Positions 52,809-62,798 of a stretch of 64,000 nt of DNA are shown one piece after another (positions within the stretch are counted from its first letter, which is position 1; each line of letters opens with the position of its first letter). The stretch comes from Paraburkholderia monticola. GTDB lineage: Bacteria; Pseudomonadota; Gammaproteobacteria; Burkholderiales; Burkholderiaceae. The DNA is taken from contig NZ_LRBG01000005.1 of NCBI RefSeq assembly GCF_001580545.1, forward strand, positions 186,001 through 250,000. The letters run 5' to 3'. Under the pieces are notes generated by a model. That model searched no databases and had not been told where the DNA came from. It saw only the letters and a list, made by a program, of their open reading frames with translations. Position numbers and translations under genes: made by a program.

Positions 52809-54572
52809 TCAGAAGCCCAGCCGTTTTTCGAGGCTGCGAAACCGGCCGGTCGTCCGCCAGCGCAGGAACCACGGATTCGTGCGCAGCTCGCAGAGCCGCG
52901 ACGAGCGATCGGCGAGCGCGAGGTCGAGCCAGTGGAACATGTCCTCCGCGCGCCCGAGCCTCGCGTACACCTCGGCGAGCAACAGCGGCGAGGTGTAGCC
53001 GTCGCGATGCCGCGCCAGCAGGTCCGCGCGCAACCATTGCAGCACCGCGTCGTGCGCCCCGGTTTCCCAGCGTTCGCGGATCGCTTGAGCGCGTGCCAGT
53101 TCGTTGCAGCAGACGAGCGCTTCGACCGTCGCTTCGACCGATTCCTTGACGAGCCCCTTCACCTCGAACGCGGTCGCGAGGATCTGGTAGATCAGCGGCG
53201 AACGCTCGGCCGCCGCGCGATTAAAGTATTCGCGCACGGCCTGCTCGTGATCGCCGGACAGCACCAGGCCGAACGCGCGCGACCCTTGAAACGCAAGCGG
53301 ATCGAGCTTCTCCGCGCGCTTCATCAGCGCGTGGCCTTCGGCGTCGCGGCCAATCGACATCAGCATGCGCGCATACAGTCGATGCGCCTCCGGATAGCTC
53401 GGATTCAAACGCAGCGCGTGCAGAAACGCCGCTTCGGCGCGGCGCCAGTCCCAATCGTAGAAGTAGTGAACGGCGCCCATCGCGTGATGCGCTTCCGGCA
53501 ACTCGGGGTCGAGGTCCAGTGCGCGCTCGGCCGCGGCGCGCGCGAGCGGCCAGCCCTCCTCCGGCGGATAGAAGCCGTGCACGACGGTCGAGCCATGAAA
53601 ATTCGACAGGCCGACATAGCCGAGCGCATAGGTCGGATCATGCTCGACCGCGCTGTCGAAATAAGCGCGGCTGCGAAAGAAGTCCTCGCCGCTCAGCGCA
53701 TGCGTCGCCGCGAAGCACGGATCGAAGTGCACGCGTCGATACCAGTAGTAGCGGCCGCGCAGATACGCATCGTGCGCCGCGGGCGCGACGGGCAGCCGGC
53801 GCGCGAGCGCGGTCAACTGGTGCTGCGTGAGCCTCGGCGTGACTTCGGCCGCGAGCGTCGCGCCGACTTCCTGCTGGATGTTCAACGCGCCCGCCGATAC
53901 CGGCTCGTACGCGTGGCTCCAGATCTGCGTCTGGTCGGCGCAGCGGACCAGCTGCGCGAGGATGCGCAGGCGCGTGCCGTCGCTCGTCAGCGAACCTTCG
54001 AGCACGTAGTCGAGCGTCAGCTCGCGCGCGATCTCGGCGATGCTCTTGCCCGCCCGACGGTAGTGCACCGCGGTCGTGCGCGCGATCACCGCGAGCCGCT
54101 CGGCGCCGAGCATGCCGAGCGTCGCGGACGTTTCGGCGGCGAGCGCATCGCAGAAGGCGTCCTGACCCGGGTCGCCAGTCATGTTGTCGAAAGGCAGCAC
54201 GATCACGCGCACCGCGTGCGGCGGCTGCGCCGGCGCCGCCGCCTGCTCGGTCTCGCGGATGCCGTCGAGCCGATAGCCCTTGCCCTTGAGCGTCTTCAGG
54301 TGGCGCGGTGCGATGGGATCGTCGTCGAGCGCAAGACGTATCTTACGGATCGCGGTGTTGATGCCGTTTTCCGTGTCATGGAAGCTATTCGCTCCCCACA
54401 GCGCGCGGACGATTTCCGCGCGCGAGATCAGCTCACCGTTGCGCGACGCGAGCAGGATCAGCAGCTCCATCGGCAGACGTTCGAGACGAACCTCGTCGCC
54501 GCCGCGACGCAGTTCGTAGCGCTCGACGTCGAGCTCGAAGTCGGCAAATCTGATCAGTCCTTGGGTCTTCAT
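52809..54572 (-). CDS. winged-helix regulator with TPR repeats (soluble, CadC-like DNA-binding domain)
   Basis: This 587-residue protein joins an OmpR/CadC-type DNA-binding domain (about 1-100; RFADFELDVERYELRRGGDEVRLERLPMELLILLASRNGELISRAEI, ending HLKTLKGKGYRL) to a middle domain with the block VIVLPFDNMTGDPGQDAFCDALAAET, often annotated as TolB-like or adenylate-cyclase-associated. TPR repeats follow (about 290-470; LARAAAERALDLDPELPEAHHAMGAVHYFYDW). Unlike CadC there is no membrane helix between the first two parts, so it should be cytoplasmic. The ATG at 54572 follows the homology start. Target genes and signal are unknown. Confidence 0.85.
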   Translation of the reverse strand: MKTQGLIRFADFELDVERYELRRGGDEVRLERLPMELLILLASRNGELISRAEIVRALWGANSFHDTENGINTAIRKIRLALDDDPIAPRHLKTLKGKGYRLDGIRETEQAAAPAQPPHAVRVIVLPFDNMTGDPGQDAFCDALAAETSATLGMLGAERLAVIARTTAVHYRRAGKSIAEIARELTLDYVLEGSLTSDGTRLRILAQLVRCADQTQIWSHAYEPVSAGALNIQQEVGATLAAEVTPRLTQHQLTALARRLPVAPAAHDAYLRGRYYWYRRVHFDPCFAATHALSGEDFFRSRAYFDSAVEHDPTYALGYVGLSNFHGSTVVHGFYPPEEGWPLARAAAERALDLDPELPEAHHAMGAVHYFYDWDWRRAEAAFLHALRLNPSYPEAHRLYARMLMSIGRDAEGHALMKRAEKLDPLAFQGSRAFGLVLSGDHEQAVREYFNRAAAERSPLIYQILATAFEVKGLVKESVEATVEALVCCNELARAQAIRERWETGAHDAVLQWLRADLLARHRDGYTSPLLLAEVYARLGRAEDMFHWLDLALADRSSRLCELRTNPWFLRWRTTGRFRSLEKRLGF

Positions 54573-54696
54573 GGCTTTTCCGTGCACGCGGATGCGCTGC
54601 GCCGATCCGTCGGACGAAGACGGTTCCGCCCTTCATGGTAGGAGAGGATCGTGGATTGTGAAGGACAGAGGCGAGTGCGTCGGGCGCGGAAAAACA

Positions 54697-54725
54697 AATG
54701 GCCGCAGCACGAGGCCGCGGCCATT
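54697..54725 (-). terminator. terminator of the haem operon
   Basis: AATGGCCGC pairs with GCGGCCATT around an eleven-base loop. On the minus strand it is followed by TTTGTTTTT. It lies 55 bases past the hemY stop. The rest of the gap 54573-54779 holds nothing recognised. Confidence 0.75.
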
Positions 54726-54779
54726 CAGTAGCGGTTTCAGAGGTGTGCGTGGTTCAGCGCGCGGCCGGCCACGTCGAAC

Positions 54780-55970
54780 TCACGTCACATTCATCGCCAG
54801 CGCACTCTCGCGATAGTGCTGGCTCGCCTTGTCGGTATCGCCGAGCTGCTCGTGCAGCCGAGCGAGCGCCCGATGCGAGCGGATCTTCAGCGTCTCGTTG
54901 TCGGCGAGCTTCAGCGCGCGTTCGAGGAACGACTGCGCCTTGCCCCACAACTGCTGATGCAGACACAGGCGGCCCAGCGCAAACATCAGGTCGGCGTCTT
55001 CCGGCCGATCCTTCTGCCAGGCCTCGGCCTTCTGGATCAGCGGCAGCGCATCGCCGCCGGCCGTGTCGGGATAACGGCGCAACAGGCGCGCATCCCAGTT
55101 CTGCGCGAGTGCTTCCTCGACGATCTTGCGCGCTTCCTGCGGACGGTTCAGCGCGACCAGCAGTTCGGCGGCGGTGTCGGCGAGGCGCGGCGAATGACGC
55201 TCGGTCGCCGACAGCGAGTTCCACAGTTCGAGCAGCGCGTCCGCATTGTGGCGACGATCGCGCAGCAGATTCTCCGCCGCCAGCTGACGCAGCCGCACCG
55301 CGACGGCCGGATGGATCGCTTCGCGCTTCTCCAGCGTCTTCACGAGCTTCAGCACTTCGCCCCAGTTCTTCAGCTGCTGCTGCGCGCGCAGCATGATCTG
55401 CTGCGCGTGGATGCGCCGCGCGCCCTGCGATTGCATCTCGGTCAGCGCATTGAGCGCACCGTCGGCGTCGCGGCCGTCGGCGCGCATGTCGGCGGTGGCC
55501 ATCAGGCGCGCATCCTGCCAGTCGGCTTCGTCGATCTGCGCGAGCCATTCGTCGCGCCGCGCGTATTCATGCATGCGATGCGCCGCCGTCGCCGCGATCA
55601 GACCGGCCGCGCCCTTGTTGTCGCCGTTCGAGAGCGCATCTTTGGCGGCTTTTTCCGCGCGCGAGAAACGCCCGGCGTACAGGTTGGCGATCGCATCGCG
55701 CAACGACGCGTGCGCCTTCGCGACACGCGAACGCGCCCGATACGCGGCGACGCGCTGCGGCATGCGCCAGATATTGCGGATGATGCGCAACAGCGCGTAG
55801 AGCAGGATGAACAGCACCACCAGCCCGACGACGAACAGATTCAGCGACATGTCGACGCGGTACGGCGGATAGATCAGCAGCACCTGCCCCGCGTCGAAGC
55901 GCCCGCCCACCGCGAGCACGACCGCGATGGCGAACAGCGCGGCTAGCCATAGGAGTCCCCGGATCGCCAT
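54780..55970 (-). CDS. hemY: HemY-type membrane TPR protein of the haem operon
   Basis: This 396-residue protein has two membrane helices (about 5-22 and 44-62) enclosing VGGRFDAGQVLLIYPPYRVDMS, then a TPR-rich cytoplasmic part (LYAGRFSRAEKAAKDAL, DLMFALGRLCLHQQLWGKAQSFLERALKL). This is the proteobacterial HemY encoded after hemD/hemX, an inner-membrane protein of unresolved role in haem synthesis. It is unrelated to the Bacillus protoporphyrinogen oxidase of the same name. The gene starts two bases after hemDX and closes the operon. Confidence 0.9.
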   Translation of the reverse strand: MAIRGLLWLAALFAIAVVLAVGGRFDAGQVLLIYPPYRVDMSLNLFVVGLVVLFILLYALLRIIRNIWRMPQRVAAYRARSRVAKAHASLRDAIANLYAGRFSRAEKAAKDALSNGDNKGAAGLIAATAAHRMHEYARRDEWLAQIDEADWQDARLMATADMRADGRDADGALNALTEMQSQGARRIHAQQIMLRAQQQLKNWGEVLKLVKTLEKREAIHPAVAVRLRQLAAENLLRDRRHNADALLELWNSLSATERHSPRLADTAAELLVALNRPQEARKIVEEALAQNWDARLLRRYPDTAGGDALPLIQKAEAWQKDRPEDADLMFALGRLCLHQQLWGKAQSFLERALKLADNETLKIRSHRALARLHEQLGDTDKASQHYRESALAMNVT

Positions 55971-55972
55971 GA

Positions 55973-57964
55973 TTAACTCCGGTTCCGGTATTGATTGACG
56001 GCCTGCAGGCTCGTATCGAGATTCGGCAGTTCGACCGCGGCCGAGCCGGCGTCCACCTGTTTGACCAGATCGATGACCGTCTGCGTGTCTTTCGACGACG
56101 CATCGAAGTAGCGCGTCAACGCGGACTGCGCCGCCTGCAGGTCGGACTTCAGCGTGGTCTGGTTGCGCGAGAGCAGCGCGAGGCGCGCCGACAGCAGACG
56201 CAGCTTCAGGTTCTCGCGCACGAAGTAGCCTTGATCCGGCGTGACCAGCATCGCGTCGGCGTTATCGATGCGACGCACCTGCACGAGGCTCGTCAGCTGT
56301 TCGCCGATGCCGTGCGTGACCTCGTCGATCCACACTTCCCAGCGCGGCTTGCCGGTGGCCGCGGCCACCTTCGCGGTATCGGCCCACGTGGCCGCATGCG
56401 GCGTGGCATGGGGGATCGGCGCTTCGCCCGACAGCGGCAGAGCGTCGACGTGATCGATCGCGTTGTCGAGCTTGATCGCGAGACCGGTGAGATCGGTGGA
56501 CGGCGCGGCCTTCAGCTTGTCGATGTCCAGCGCGATCGCCTTGCGCACCGCGACCACTTGCGGGCTATCGGACGCGGCGAGGCGTGTGTCGGCGCTTTGC
56601 AGCGCGAACAGCGCGAGCTGCGTATTGCCGGTCAGCTGCAACTGCTGGCTCGCGGCGGACAGCATCTGCCCGACTTCGGCGAGCGTCCAGTCGTCGCGAT
56701 TGTGCGCGAGATCCGCGTACTGCTGTTGCAGCGCCTGTTGCGCGGCCTGCGCATCGGCGAGCTTGCCTTCGAGCTGCGCGACCTGCGAATCCGATTGATG
56801 CACGGTGGCGAGCGCCTGGTCGATCTTGATGCGCAACTCGTTGCTCTGCGTGTCGTTGGCCTGCTGACGCTGCGCGAGCTCCTGCTCGGTACGCACCAGC
56901 TTGCGGTTCATCGCGAAGCCGCCCACGCCCACCGCGCACGCGATGACCACGACGACGATCCACAGCAGCGGTCCGCTCGTGCTGCTGCGCTTTTGCGCTT
57001 CGTACGGCGTGAAGGGTTGGTTCGGCGGCAAGGGAGCGCTTGCCGGCGGCTGGGGTGAGGCGTTCGTGGATGCGTTCGTTTCAGTCATGCGTGATTGAGC
57101 CGGGTTGGACGATACCGGTTGGACGACAGGAGGCACGGCGGCCGCTGCGACGAGCGCGCGGACTATGCGCTCGTCGCCGGCACCGGACACCGTAATCCTA
57201 TCAAAACCCAATGCCCGCGCGGTCTGCGCGATGCGAGGATGCGGCGTGACGAGCAGCGCGTGTTTGAGCTGCGCGATTTCGCTGGCGGTCAGATGCTCGT
57301 GCGCGAGTTCGTGCAGATTGCGCACGCCTTCGGAGCTGGTCAGCAGCCATGCGTGAGGCGCGCCCGCGAGCAGTTCGTGCACGCGCGCCCATGCGCCGAT
57401 CGACGGCTCCGGCACGATGCGCCGGTACGCGGCCACCGTGTCGACCTCGGCACCGGCTTCGCGCAAGCGCTCGGCGAGCCATTCGCGCCCGCCATCGCCG
57501 CGCACGATCAGCACGCGCTTGCCTTCGAGGCTCGCGGCGCCGAGTTGCGCCTCGAGCGCGGCGTACAGGCCTTCCGAGTCGAAGCTCGTGGATTCGTCGT
57601 CGGCACCGGCTGCGGGGCTGATCACGCGATGCTCGGGCGCGCTGACGCCGTGGCGCGCGAGCGCATGCACGCTGCCCGGACCGACGACGCCGACCGGCAG
57701 CGCATGCGGCCAGATGTCGTCGTGGCGCGCGAACGCGTGATCGACGGCATTCGGCGACACGAACACGACGAGCGCGTAGCGTTCGAGCGACGCCAGCGCG
57801 TCGCACAACGGTGCGTCGTCGACGACGGGTGCGATGTCGATCAGCGGGAAGTCGAGCGATTTGAGACCGGCTGCATCGAGCTGTTCGACGAGTTCGCTCG
57901 ACTGGCCGGCCGGCCGCGTGATCACGACCGTGAAAGGCGCCTGCTCGGGCGTGACGGCGGTCAT
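55973..57964 (-). CDS. hemDX: fused uroporphyrinogen-III synthase HemD and membrane protein HemX
   Basis: This 663-residue protein carries HemD in residues 1-275 (VVITRPAGQSSELVEQLDAAG, VVFVSPNAVDHAFA, KRVLIVRGDGGREWLAERLREAGAEVDTVAAYRR, AWLLTSSEGVRNL). HemD closes hydroxymethylbilane to uroporphyrinogen III. After a Pro-rich linker comes HemX, with one membrane helix (LLWIVVVVIACAVGVGGFAM) and a long coiled periplasmic domain (LEGKLADAQAAQQALQQQYADL). HemX lacks methyltransferase motifs, so the old uroporphyrin methyltransferase label should not be used. An internal ATG at 57088 could also start free HemX. The start overlaps hemC by one base (TGATG). Confidence 0.9.
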   Translation of the reverse strand: MTAVTPEQAPFTVVITRPAGQSSELVEQLDAAGLKSLDFPLIDIAPVVDDAPLCDALASLERYALVVFVSPNAVDHAFARHDDIWPHALPVGVVGPGSVHALARHGVSAPEHRVISPAAGADDESTSFDSEGLYAALEAQLGAASLEGKRVLIVRGDGGREWLAERLREAGAEVDTVAAYRRIVPEPSIGAWARVHELLAGAPHAWLLTSSEGVRNLHELAHEHLTASEIAQLKHALLVTPHPRIAQTARALGFDRITVSGAGDERIVRALVAAAAVPPVVQPVSSNPAQSRMTETNASTNASPQPPASAPLPPNQPFTPYEAQKRSSTSGPLLWIVVVVIACAVGVGGFAMNRKLVRTEQELAQRQQANDTQSNELRIKIDQALATVHQSDSQVAQLEGKLADAQAAQQALQQQYADLAHNRDDWTLAEVGQMLSAASQQLQLTGNTQLALFALQSADTRLAASDSPQVVAVRKAIALDIDKLKAAPSTDLTGLAIKLDNAIDHVDALPLSGEAPIPHATPHAATWADTAKVAAATGKPRWEVWIDEVTHGIGEQLTSLVQVRRIDNADAMLVTPDQGYFVRENLKLRLLSARLALLSRNQTTLKSDLQAAQSALTRYFDASSKDTQTVIDLVKQVDAGSAAVELPNLDTSLQAVNQYRNRS

Positions 57965-58962
57965 CACTCGCTGGCCGCCGCGTCGGGCGTGGCCGCGGGA
58001 CCGCTTGCGGTACTGAGCGCGCGGACGATCTCGAGCGCGCCCTGTTGCGCGAGCGCGTGCGCCACTTCCTCGCCGAGCGCGAGCGCGCGTTCGACCGTGG
58101 GCGCGGGCGCCGAGGCCTGCGCGCTCAGCACGCGCCGACCGTCCGGCGTCGCGACGATGCCGCGCAGATGCAGCGCGCCATCGCCCCATGTTGCGTAAGC
58201 GGCGAGCGGCACCTCGCAGCTGCCGCCGAGCGCGCGCGACACCATGCGCTCCGCTTCGACGGCCGCCGCCGTGTGCTGATGATGCAGCGGCGCGAGCCAT
58301 GCGGCGAGCTCCGCGCGATCGGCGCGAATCTCGATGCCGAGCGCGCCCTGGCCGGCCGCCGGCAGACTGTCTTCGGGATCGAGCAGCGCGCGGATGCGAT
58401 CGGCGAGACCCAGCCGCTTCAGACCGGCCGCGGCCAGAATGATCGCCGCGTAGTCGCCGCGATCGAGCTTGGCGAGTCGGGTATCGAGATTGCCGCGCAA
58501 CGGCCGCACCTCGAGATGCGGATAGCGCATGCGCAGCATCGCTTCACGACGCAGGCTCGAGGTGCCGACCACGGCACCGGCCGGCAGCGCGGCGAGCGAG
58601 TCGTACTGATTGGACACGAGCGCGTCGCGCGGGTCCTCGCGCTCCATGATGGCGGACAGCGCGAAACCGGCGGGCAGCTCCATCGGCACGTCTTTCAGCG
58701 AATGCACCGCGAGGTCGGCGCGGCCGTCGGCGAGCGCGGCCTCGAGTTCCTTGACGAACAGCCCCTTACCACCAACCTTCGACAAGGTGCGATCGAGAAT
58801 CTGATCGCCACGTGTTGTCATTCCGAGGATTTTTACGTCACAAGATGGATATAATTTGTGCAGCGCACATCGCACATGCTCGGCCTGCCACATGGCAAGG
58901 CGGCTCTCTCGCGACGCAATCACAAGCGTGTGGGGTGGCGTGGAAGACGTCTCGGTGTTCAT
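57964..58962 (-). CDS. hemC: hydroxymethylbilane synthase (porphobilinogen deaminase)
   Basis: This 332-residue enzyme condenses four porphobilinogen molecules into hydroxymethylbilane. It shows [19 protein letters not shown] at the start, [29 protein letters not shown], then [11 protein letters not shown] and [15 protein letters not shown]. Cys249 in [13 protein letters not shown] binds the dipyrromethane cofactor. The Asp in SLKDVP is the catalytic residue. The ATG at 58962 is the homology start. It is the first gene of the hemC-hemDX-hemY operon and faces ppc across a 396-base gap. Confidence 0.95.
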   Translation of the reverse strand: MNTETSSTPPHTLVIASRESRLAMWQAEHVRCALHKLYPSCDVKILGMTTRGDQILDRTLSKVGGKGLFVKELEAALADGRADLAVHSLKDVPMELPAGFALSAIMEREDPRDALVSNQYDSLAALPAGAVVGTSSLRREAMLRMRYPHLEVRPLRGNLDTRLAKLDRGDYAAIILAAAGLKRLGLADRIRALLDPEDSLPAAGQGALGIEIRADRAELAAWLAPLHHQHTAAAVEAERMVSRALGGSCEVPLAAYATWGDGALHLRGIVATPDGRRVLSAQASAPAPTVERALALGEEVAHALAQQGALEIVRALSTASGPAATPDAAASE

Positions 58963-59358
58963 TAGCTTGCTGCTTGATCTCGGGATGGAATAACAATCAA
59001 TGTTAGCACGCGCCCTCGTTCGCGCCCTTGGGTTCCAAGGCACAGCGGGGCCTCGTGCCGAAGCGGTCTCGACGGAGGAGACGGGCCTCGCGCGGCGCGC
59101 GAAGGCCTCCATTCCGCCTTGCCACGCACGGTCGTTCGCGCACCGGGCGGCGGCATGCGGGATGATGCAATGCGGCGAACCTGCCGCGGCGATGCTTGCC
59201 GCGGGTTCGCTCCAGTGCGGGCCGGCTCGCCCGCGGCTTCCTTCTCCCTCGTCGGCCTCGCGCTCTCTCGCACGCAGTTCACGTTGTAGTTGCTGGTTGC
59301 AGTTCCGCAGTCGCAGTTCATCAATCAACAGACCCTGGCTTCCCTGAGGAAACCCATC
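58963..59358. other. divergent intergenic region between hemC and ppc
   Basis: These 396 bases must hold the promoters of both genes. A TTATTC-like -10 for hemC lies near 58990 on the minus strand, without a convincing -35. Close to ppc the strand shows repeated GTTGC/CAGT words (59285-59325). No gene or RNA structure is recognised. Confidence 0.4.
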
Positions 59359-62300
59359 GTGACGTCTTCCGGATCGGCGCGCTCCGCCCGCCGCAACACT
59401 TCTTCGCCCACCGCTCGCCCGGCCGACGCCGCAACGCCTGACACCCTGTCCGACGCTGCCGCACACGGTCGATCGTCGAGCGTCGCTCAACATGGCGAGC
59501 CGCGCACGCAGCGCCGCACCCTCGCCGCGCAAGCCGCCAAGGCCTCGAAGGCCGCGCAAACCTCAGTGCCAGTCAAGCAGGACAAGGCGCAAAAACCGAC
59601 CAAAACCGGCAAAGCGAGCAAGGCCAGCAAGGCCGAACAGGCCGCGACATCGGCCACCGCGCGCAAGCCGGCCAAGGCCGGGAGCGACGCCAAGGCGCCA
59701 CGCGCCGCAAAACCGTCGAAGCTGCAAGCCGTGTCGCAGGCGGAGCCCGCCGCTGAGCCCAGCGTGCCGAACGTTGCCCGCACGCGCGCGGACAAGGACC
59801 ATCCGCTGTTTCAGGACATCCGCTATCTCGGACGCCTGCTCGGCGACGTGTTGCGCGAGCAGGAAGGCGACGCGGTGTTCGACGTCGTCGAGACGATCCG
59901 GCAGACCGCCGTGCGTTTTCGGCGCGAGGACGACAGCGCCGCCGCGCAGACGCTCGACAAGAAGCTGCGCACGCTGACGCCCGAACAGACCGTCAGCGTC
60001 GTGCGCGCGTTCAGCTACTTTTCGCATCTCGCGAACATCGCCGAAGATCGTCACCGCAATCGTCGTCACCGGATTCACGCGCTGGCGGGCTCGGCCTCGC
60101 AGCCGGGCACGATCGCCCACGCGCTCGAACGGCTGGCCGCGGCCGGTACCGCCGCGACCCCGGTGCTGCAACAGTTTTTCGACGACGCGCTGATCATGCC
60201 GGTGCTGACCGCGCACCCGACCGAAGTGCAGCGCAAGAGCATTCTCGACGCGCAACACGACATCGCGCGCCTGCTCGCCGAGCGCGACCTGCCGCTGACG
60301 AACCGCGAGCGCGCGCACAACGAAGCGATGCTGCGCGCGCGCGTCACGTCGCTGTGGCAAACGCGGATGCTGCGCGACTCGCGTCTGACGGTCGCCGACG
60401 AGATCGAGAACGCGCTGTCGTACTACCGCAGCACGTTCCTTGAAGAACTGCCGGCGCTGTACGCCGACATCGAGGAAGCGCTGAAGGAACATGGGCTCGA
60501 AGCGCGGCTGCCGCCGTTCTTCCAGATGGGCAGCTGGATCGGCGGCGATCGCGACGGCAATCCGAACGTCACGGCCGAAACGCTCGAAAACGCGATCACG
60601 CGTCAGGCCGAGGTGATCTTCGAGCACTACCTGGAGCAGGTGCACAAGCTCGGCGCCGAGCTGTCGATGTCGAACCTGCTGGTCGGCGCGAGCGATGCGC
60701 TGAAGGAGCTCGCGGCCACCTCGCCCGACCACTCGCCGCATCGCACCGACGAGCCCTACCGTCGCGCGCTGATCGGCATGTACACGCGGCTCGCGGCGAG
60801 CGCGCGCGTGCGCCTCGGCGAAGGCAGCGTGCCGCTGCGCAGCGCCGGCCGCGGCGTGCCGCCGATCCGCGCGATTCCCTACGACGACTCAGCCGATTTC
60901 GTGCGCGACCTGCACGTGCTGATCGATTCGCTCGCCGAGCATCACGGCGCCCCGCTCGCCACGCCGCGTCTCGCGCCGCTCGCGCGCGCGGCCGAAGTGT
61001 TCGGCTTCCATCTCGCGAGCATCGATCTGCGGCAGAGCTCGGACATCCATGAAGCGGTGATCGCCGAGCTGCTCAAGCGCGCCGGCGTCGAGCCCGATTA
61101 CGCGGCGCTGTCCGAAGCGGACAAGCTGAACGTGCTGCTCGCCGAGCTCGCGCAGCCGCGTGCGCTGCGCGTGCCCCACGCCGATTACTCCGACCTCGTG
61201 AAAAGCGAACTCGCAGTGCTCGAAGAAGCGCGCATCACGCGCGAGAAATTCGGCGCGCGCGCGGTGCGCAACTACATCATTTCGCACACGGAGACCGTCA
61301 GCGATCTGGTCGAGGTGATGCTGCTGCAGAAGGAAACCGGCCTGTTGCGCGGACGTCTCGGCGACGAGCACGATCCCGCGCGCGCGGGTCTGATGGTGAT
61401 CCCGCTGTTCGAGACGATTCCCGATCTGCGCAACGCGCCGCACATCATGCGCGATCTGATCGCGCTGCCGGGTATCAGCACGCTGATCGAACATCAGGGC
61501 AACGAGCAGGAAGTCATGCTCGGCTACTCGGACAGCAACAAGGACGGCGGTTTCCTGACCTCGAACTGGGAGCTGTATCGCGCCGAGCTCGCGCTCGTCT
61601 CGCTGTTCAACGAGCGCGGCGTGACGCTGCGCCTGTTCCATGGACGCGGCGGCACCGTCGGCCGCGGCGGCGGCCCGACCTATCAGGCGATCCTGTCGCA
61701 GCCGCCCGGCACCGTCGACGGTCAGATCCGCCTGACCGAACAGGGCGAAGTGATCGCGAGCAAGTTCGCGAATCCGGAAATCGGCCGACGCAATCTGGAG
61801 ACCGTCGTGGCCGCGACGCTCGAAGCGTCGCTGCTGCCGCACGACCACACGTTGGCCGAGTTGCCCGTGTACGAGCAAACCATGCAGCAGCTCTCCGATA
61901 CGGCGATGGCCACGTATCGCGCGCTCGTCTATGAAACGCCGGGCTTCAAGGAGTATTTCTTCGAGTCGACGCCGATCGCGGAGATCGCCGAGCTGAACAT
62001 CGGCAGCCGGCCCGCATCGCGCAAGCTGCAGGATCCGAAGCAACGCAAGATCGAGGATCTGCGCGCGATTCCGTGGGGCTTCTCGTGGGGTCAATGCCGG
62101 CTGCTGCTGACGGGCTGGTACGGCTTCGGCAGCGCGGTCACCGAGCATCTGGACAGCGCGCCTTCCGACGCCGAACGCGCGCGTCGCCTCGCGCTGCTGA
62201 AGAAGATGCACAAGAGCTGGCCGTTCTTTGCGAACCTGATGTCGAACATGGACATGGTCATCGCGAAGACCGACCTCGCGGTTGCCTCGCGTTATGCCGC

Positions 62301-62589
62301 GCTCGTGACCGACAAGAAGCTGCGCAAGCACGTGTTCGAGCGCATCGTCGCGGAATGGGAGCGGACCTCGAAGGTGCTGTCGGAGATCACGGGCAAGAGC
62401 GAGCGGCTCGCCGAGAATCCGCTGCTCGCGCGTTCGATCAAGAACCGCTTCCCGTATCTCGATCCGCTCAATCACCTGCAGGTCGAACTGCTCAAACGCT
62501 ATCGTGCGGGCGACACGAATCAGCGCGTGCGGCGCGGCATTCATTTGAGCATCAACGGCATCGCGGCGGGGTTGCGCAATACCGGTTGA
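59359..62589 (+). CDS. ppc: phosphoenolpyruvate carboxylase
   Basis: This 1076-residue enzyme adds bicarbonate to phosphoenolpyruvate to make oxaloacetate, replenishing the citric acid cycle. The catalytic domain starts near residue 145 ([26 protein letters not shown]) and carries [13 protein letters not shown] with the catalytic His, [41 protein letters not shown] and a full C-terminus ending [10 protein letters not shown]. The first 140 residues are unusual: Lys/Ala/Ser/Pro repeats ([46 protein letters not shown]) like histone H1 tails. The GTG at 59359 with GAGGA upstream is the likely start; a later start cannot be excluded. Confidence 0.93.
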   Translation: MTSSGSARSARRNTSSPTARPADAATPDTLSDAAAHGRSSSVAQHGEPRTQRRTLAAQAAKASKAAQTSVPVKQDKAQKPTKTGKASKASKAEQAATSATARKPAKAGSDAKAPRAAKPSKLQAVSQAEPAAEPSVPNVARTRADKDHPLFQDIRYLGRLLGDVLREQEGDAVFDVVETIRQTAVRFRREDDSAAAQTLDKKLRTLTPEQTVSVVRAFSYFSHLANIAEDRHRNRRHRIHALAGSASQPGTIAHALERLAAAGTAATPVLQQFFDDALIMPVLTAHPTEVQRKSILDAQHDIARLLAERDLPLTNRERAHNEAMLRARVTSLWQTRMLRDSRLTVADEIENALSYYRSTFLEELPALYADIEEALKEHGLEARLPPFFQMGSWIGGDRDGNPNVTAETLENAITRQAEVIFEHYLEQVHKLGAELSMSNLLVGASDALKELAATSPDHSPHRTDEPYRRALIGMYTRLAASARVRLGEGSVPLRSAGRGVPPIRAIPYDDSADFVRDLHVLIDSLAEHHGAPLATPRLAPLARAAEVFGFHLASIDLRQSSDIHEAVIAELLKRAGVEPDYAALSEADKLNVLLAELAQPRALRVPHADYSDLVKSELAVLEEARITREKFGARAVRNYIISHTETVSDLVEVMLLQKETGLLRGRLGDEHDPARAGLMVIPLFETIPDLRNAPHIMRDLIALPGISTLIEHQGNEQEVMLGYSDSNKDGGFLTSNWELYRAELALVSLFNERGVTLRLFHGRGGTVGRGGGPTYQAILSQPPGTVDGQIRLTEQGEVIASKFANPEIGRRNLETVVAATLEASLLPHDHTLAELPVYEQTMQQLSDTAMATYRALVYETPGFKEYFFESTPIAEIAELNIGSRPASRKLQDPKQRKIEDLRAIPWGFSWGQCRLLLTGWYGFGSAVTEHLDSAPSDAERARRLALLKKMHKSWPFFANLMSNMDMVIAKTDLAVASRYAALVTDKKLRKHVFERIVAEWERTSKVLSEITGKSERLAENPLLARSIKNRFPYLDPLNHLQVELLKRYRAGDTNQRVRRGIHLSINGIAAGLRNTG

Positions 62590-62611
62590 GTTTGCAGCGC
62601 GAACGAACCGA

Positions 62612-62650
62612 AGCCGGGCGTGGCCGATCGAGGCCACGCCCGGCTTTTTT
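62612..62650 (+). terminator. terminator of ppc
   Basis: A fourteen-base perfect stem with six-base loop, 22 bases past the stop, is followed directly by six T residues. Confidence 0.92.
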
Positions 62651-62798
62651 CATTGCGAGTCGCGATACGCCTGAGTGAAGGCTGGCAACACAACACCTAT
62701 CGCGATGTCAGCCGCTACAATAGAGCCCGCATGTACCAGTACAAGTCGAGCAATTATTCTGGTATCTCCATTACCCCCCACCACGCGCAGCCGCTAGC

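Noticed and set aside
55973..57964. Uroporphyrin-III C-methyltransferase label for the HemX half
   Set aside because: The region is a membrane helix plus coiled periplasmic domain without methyltransferase motifs.
59563..62637. Two long antisense frames across ppc
   Set aside because: They mirror the codon bias of ppc; neither has a plausible start or domain.
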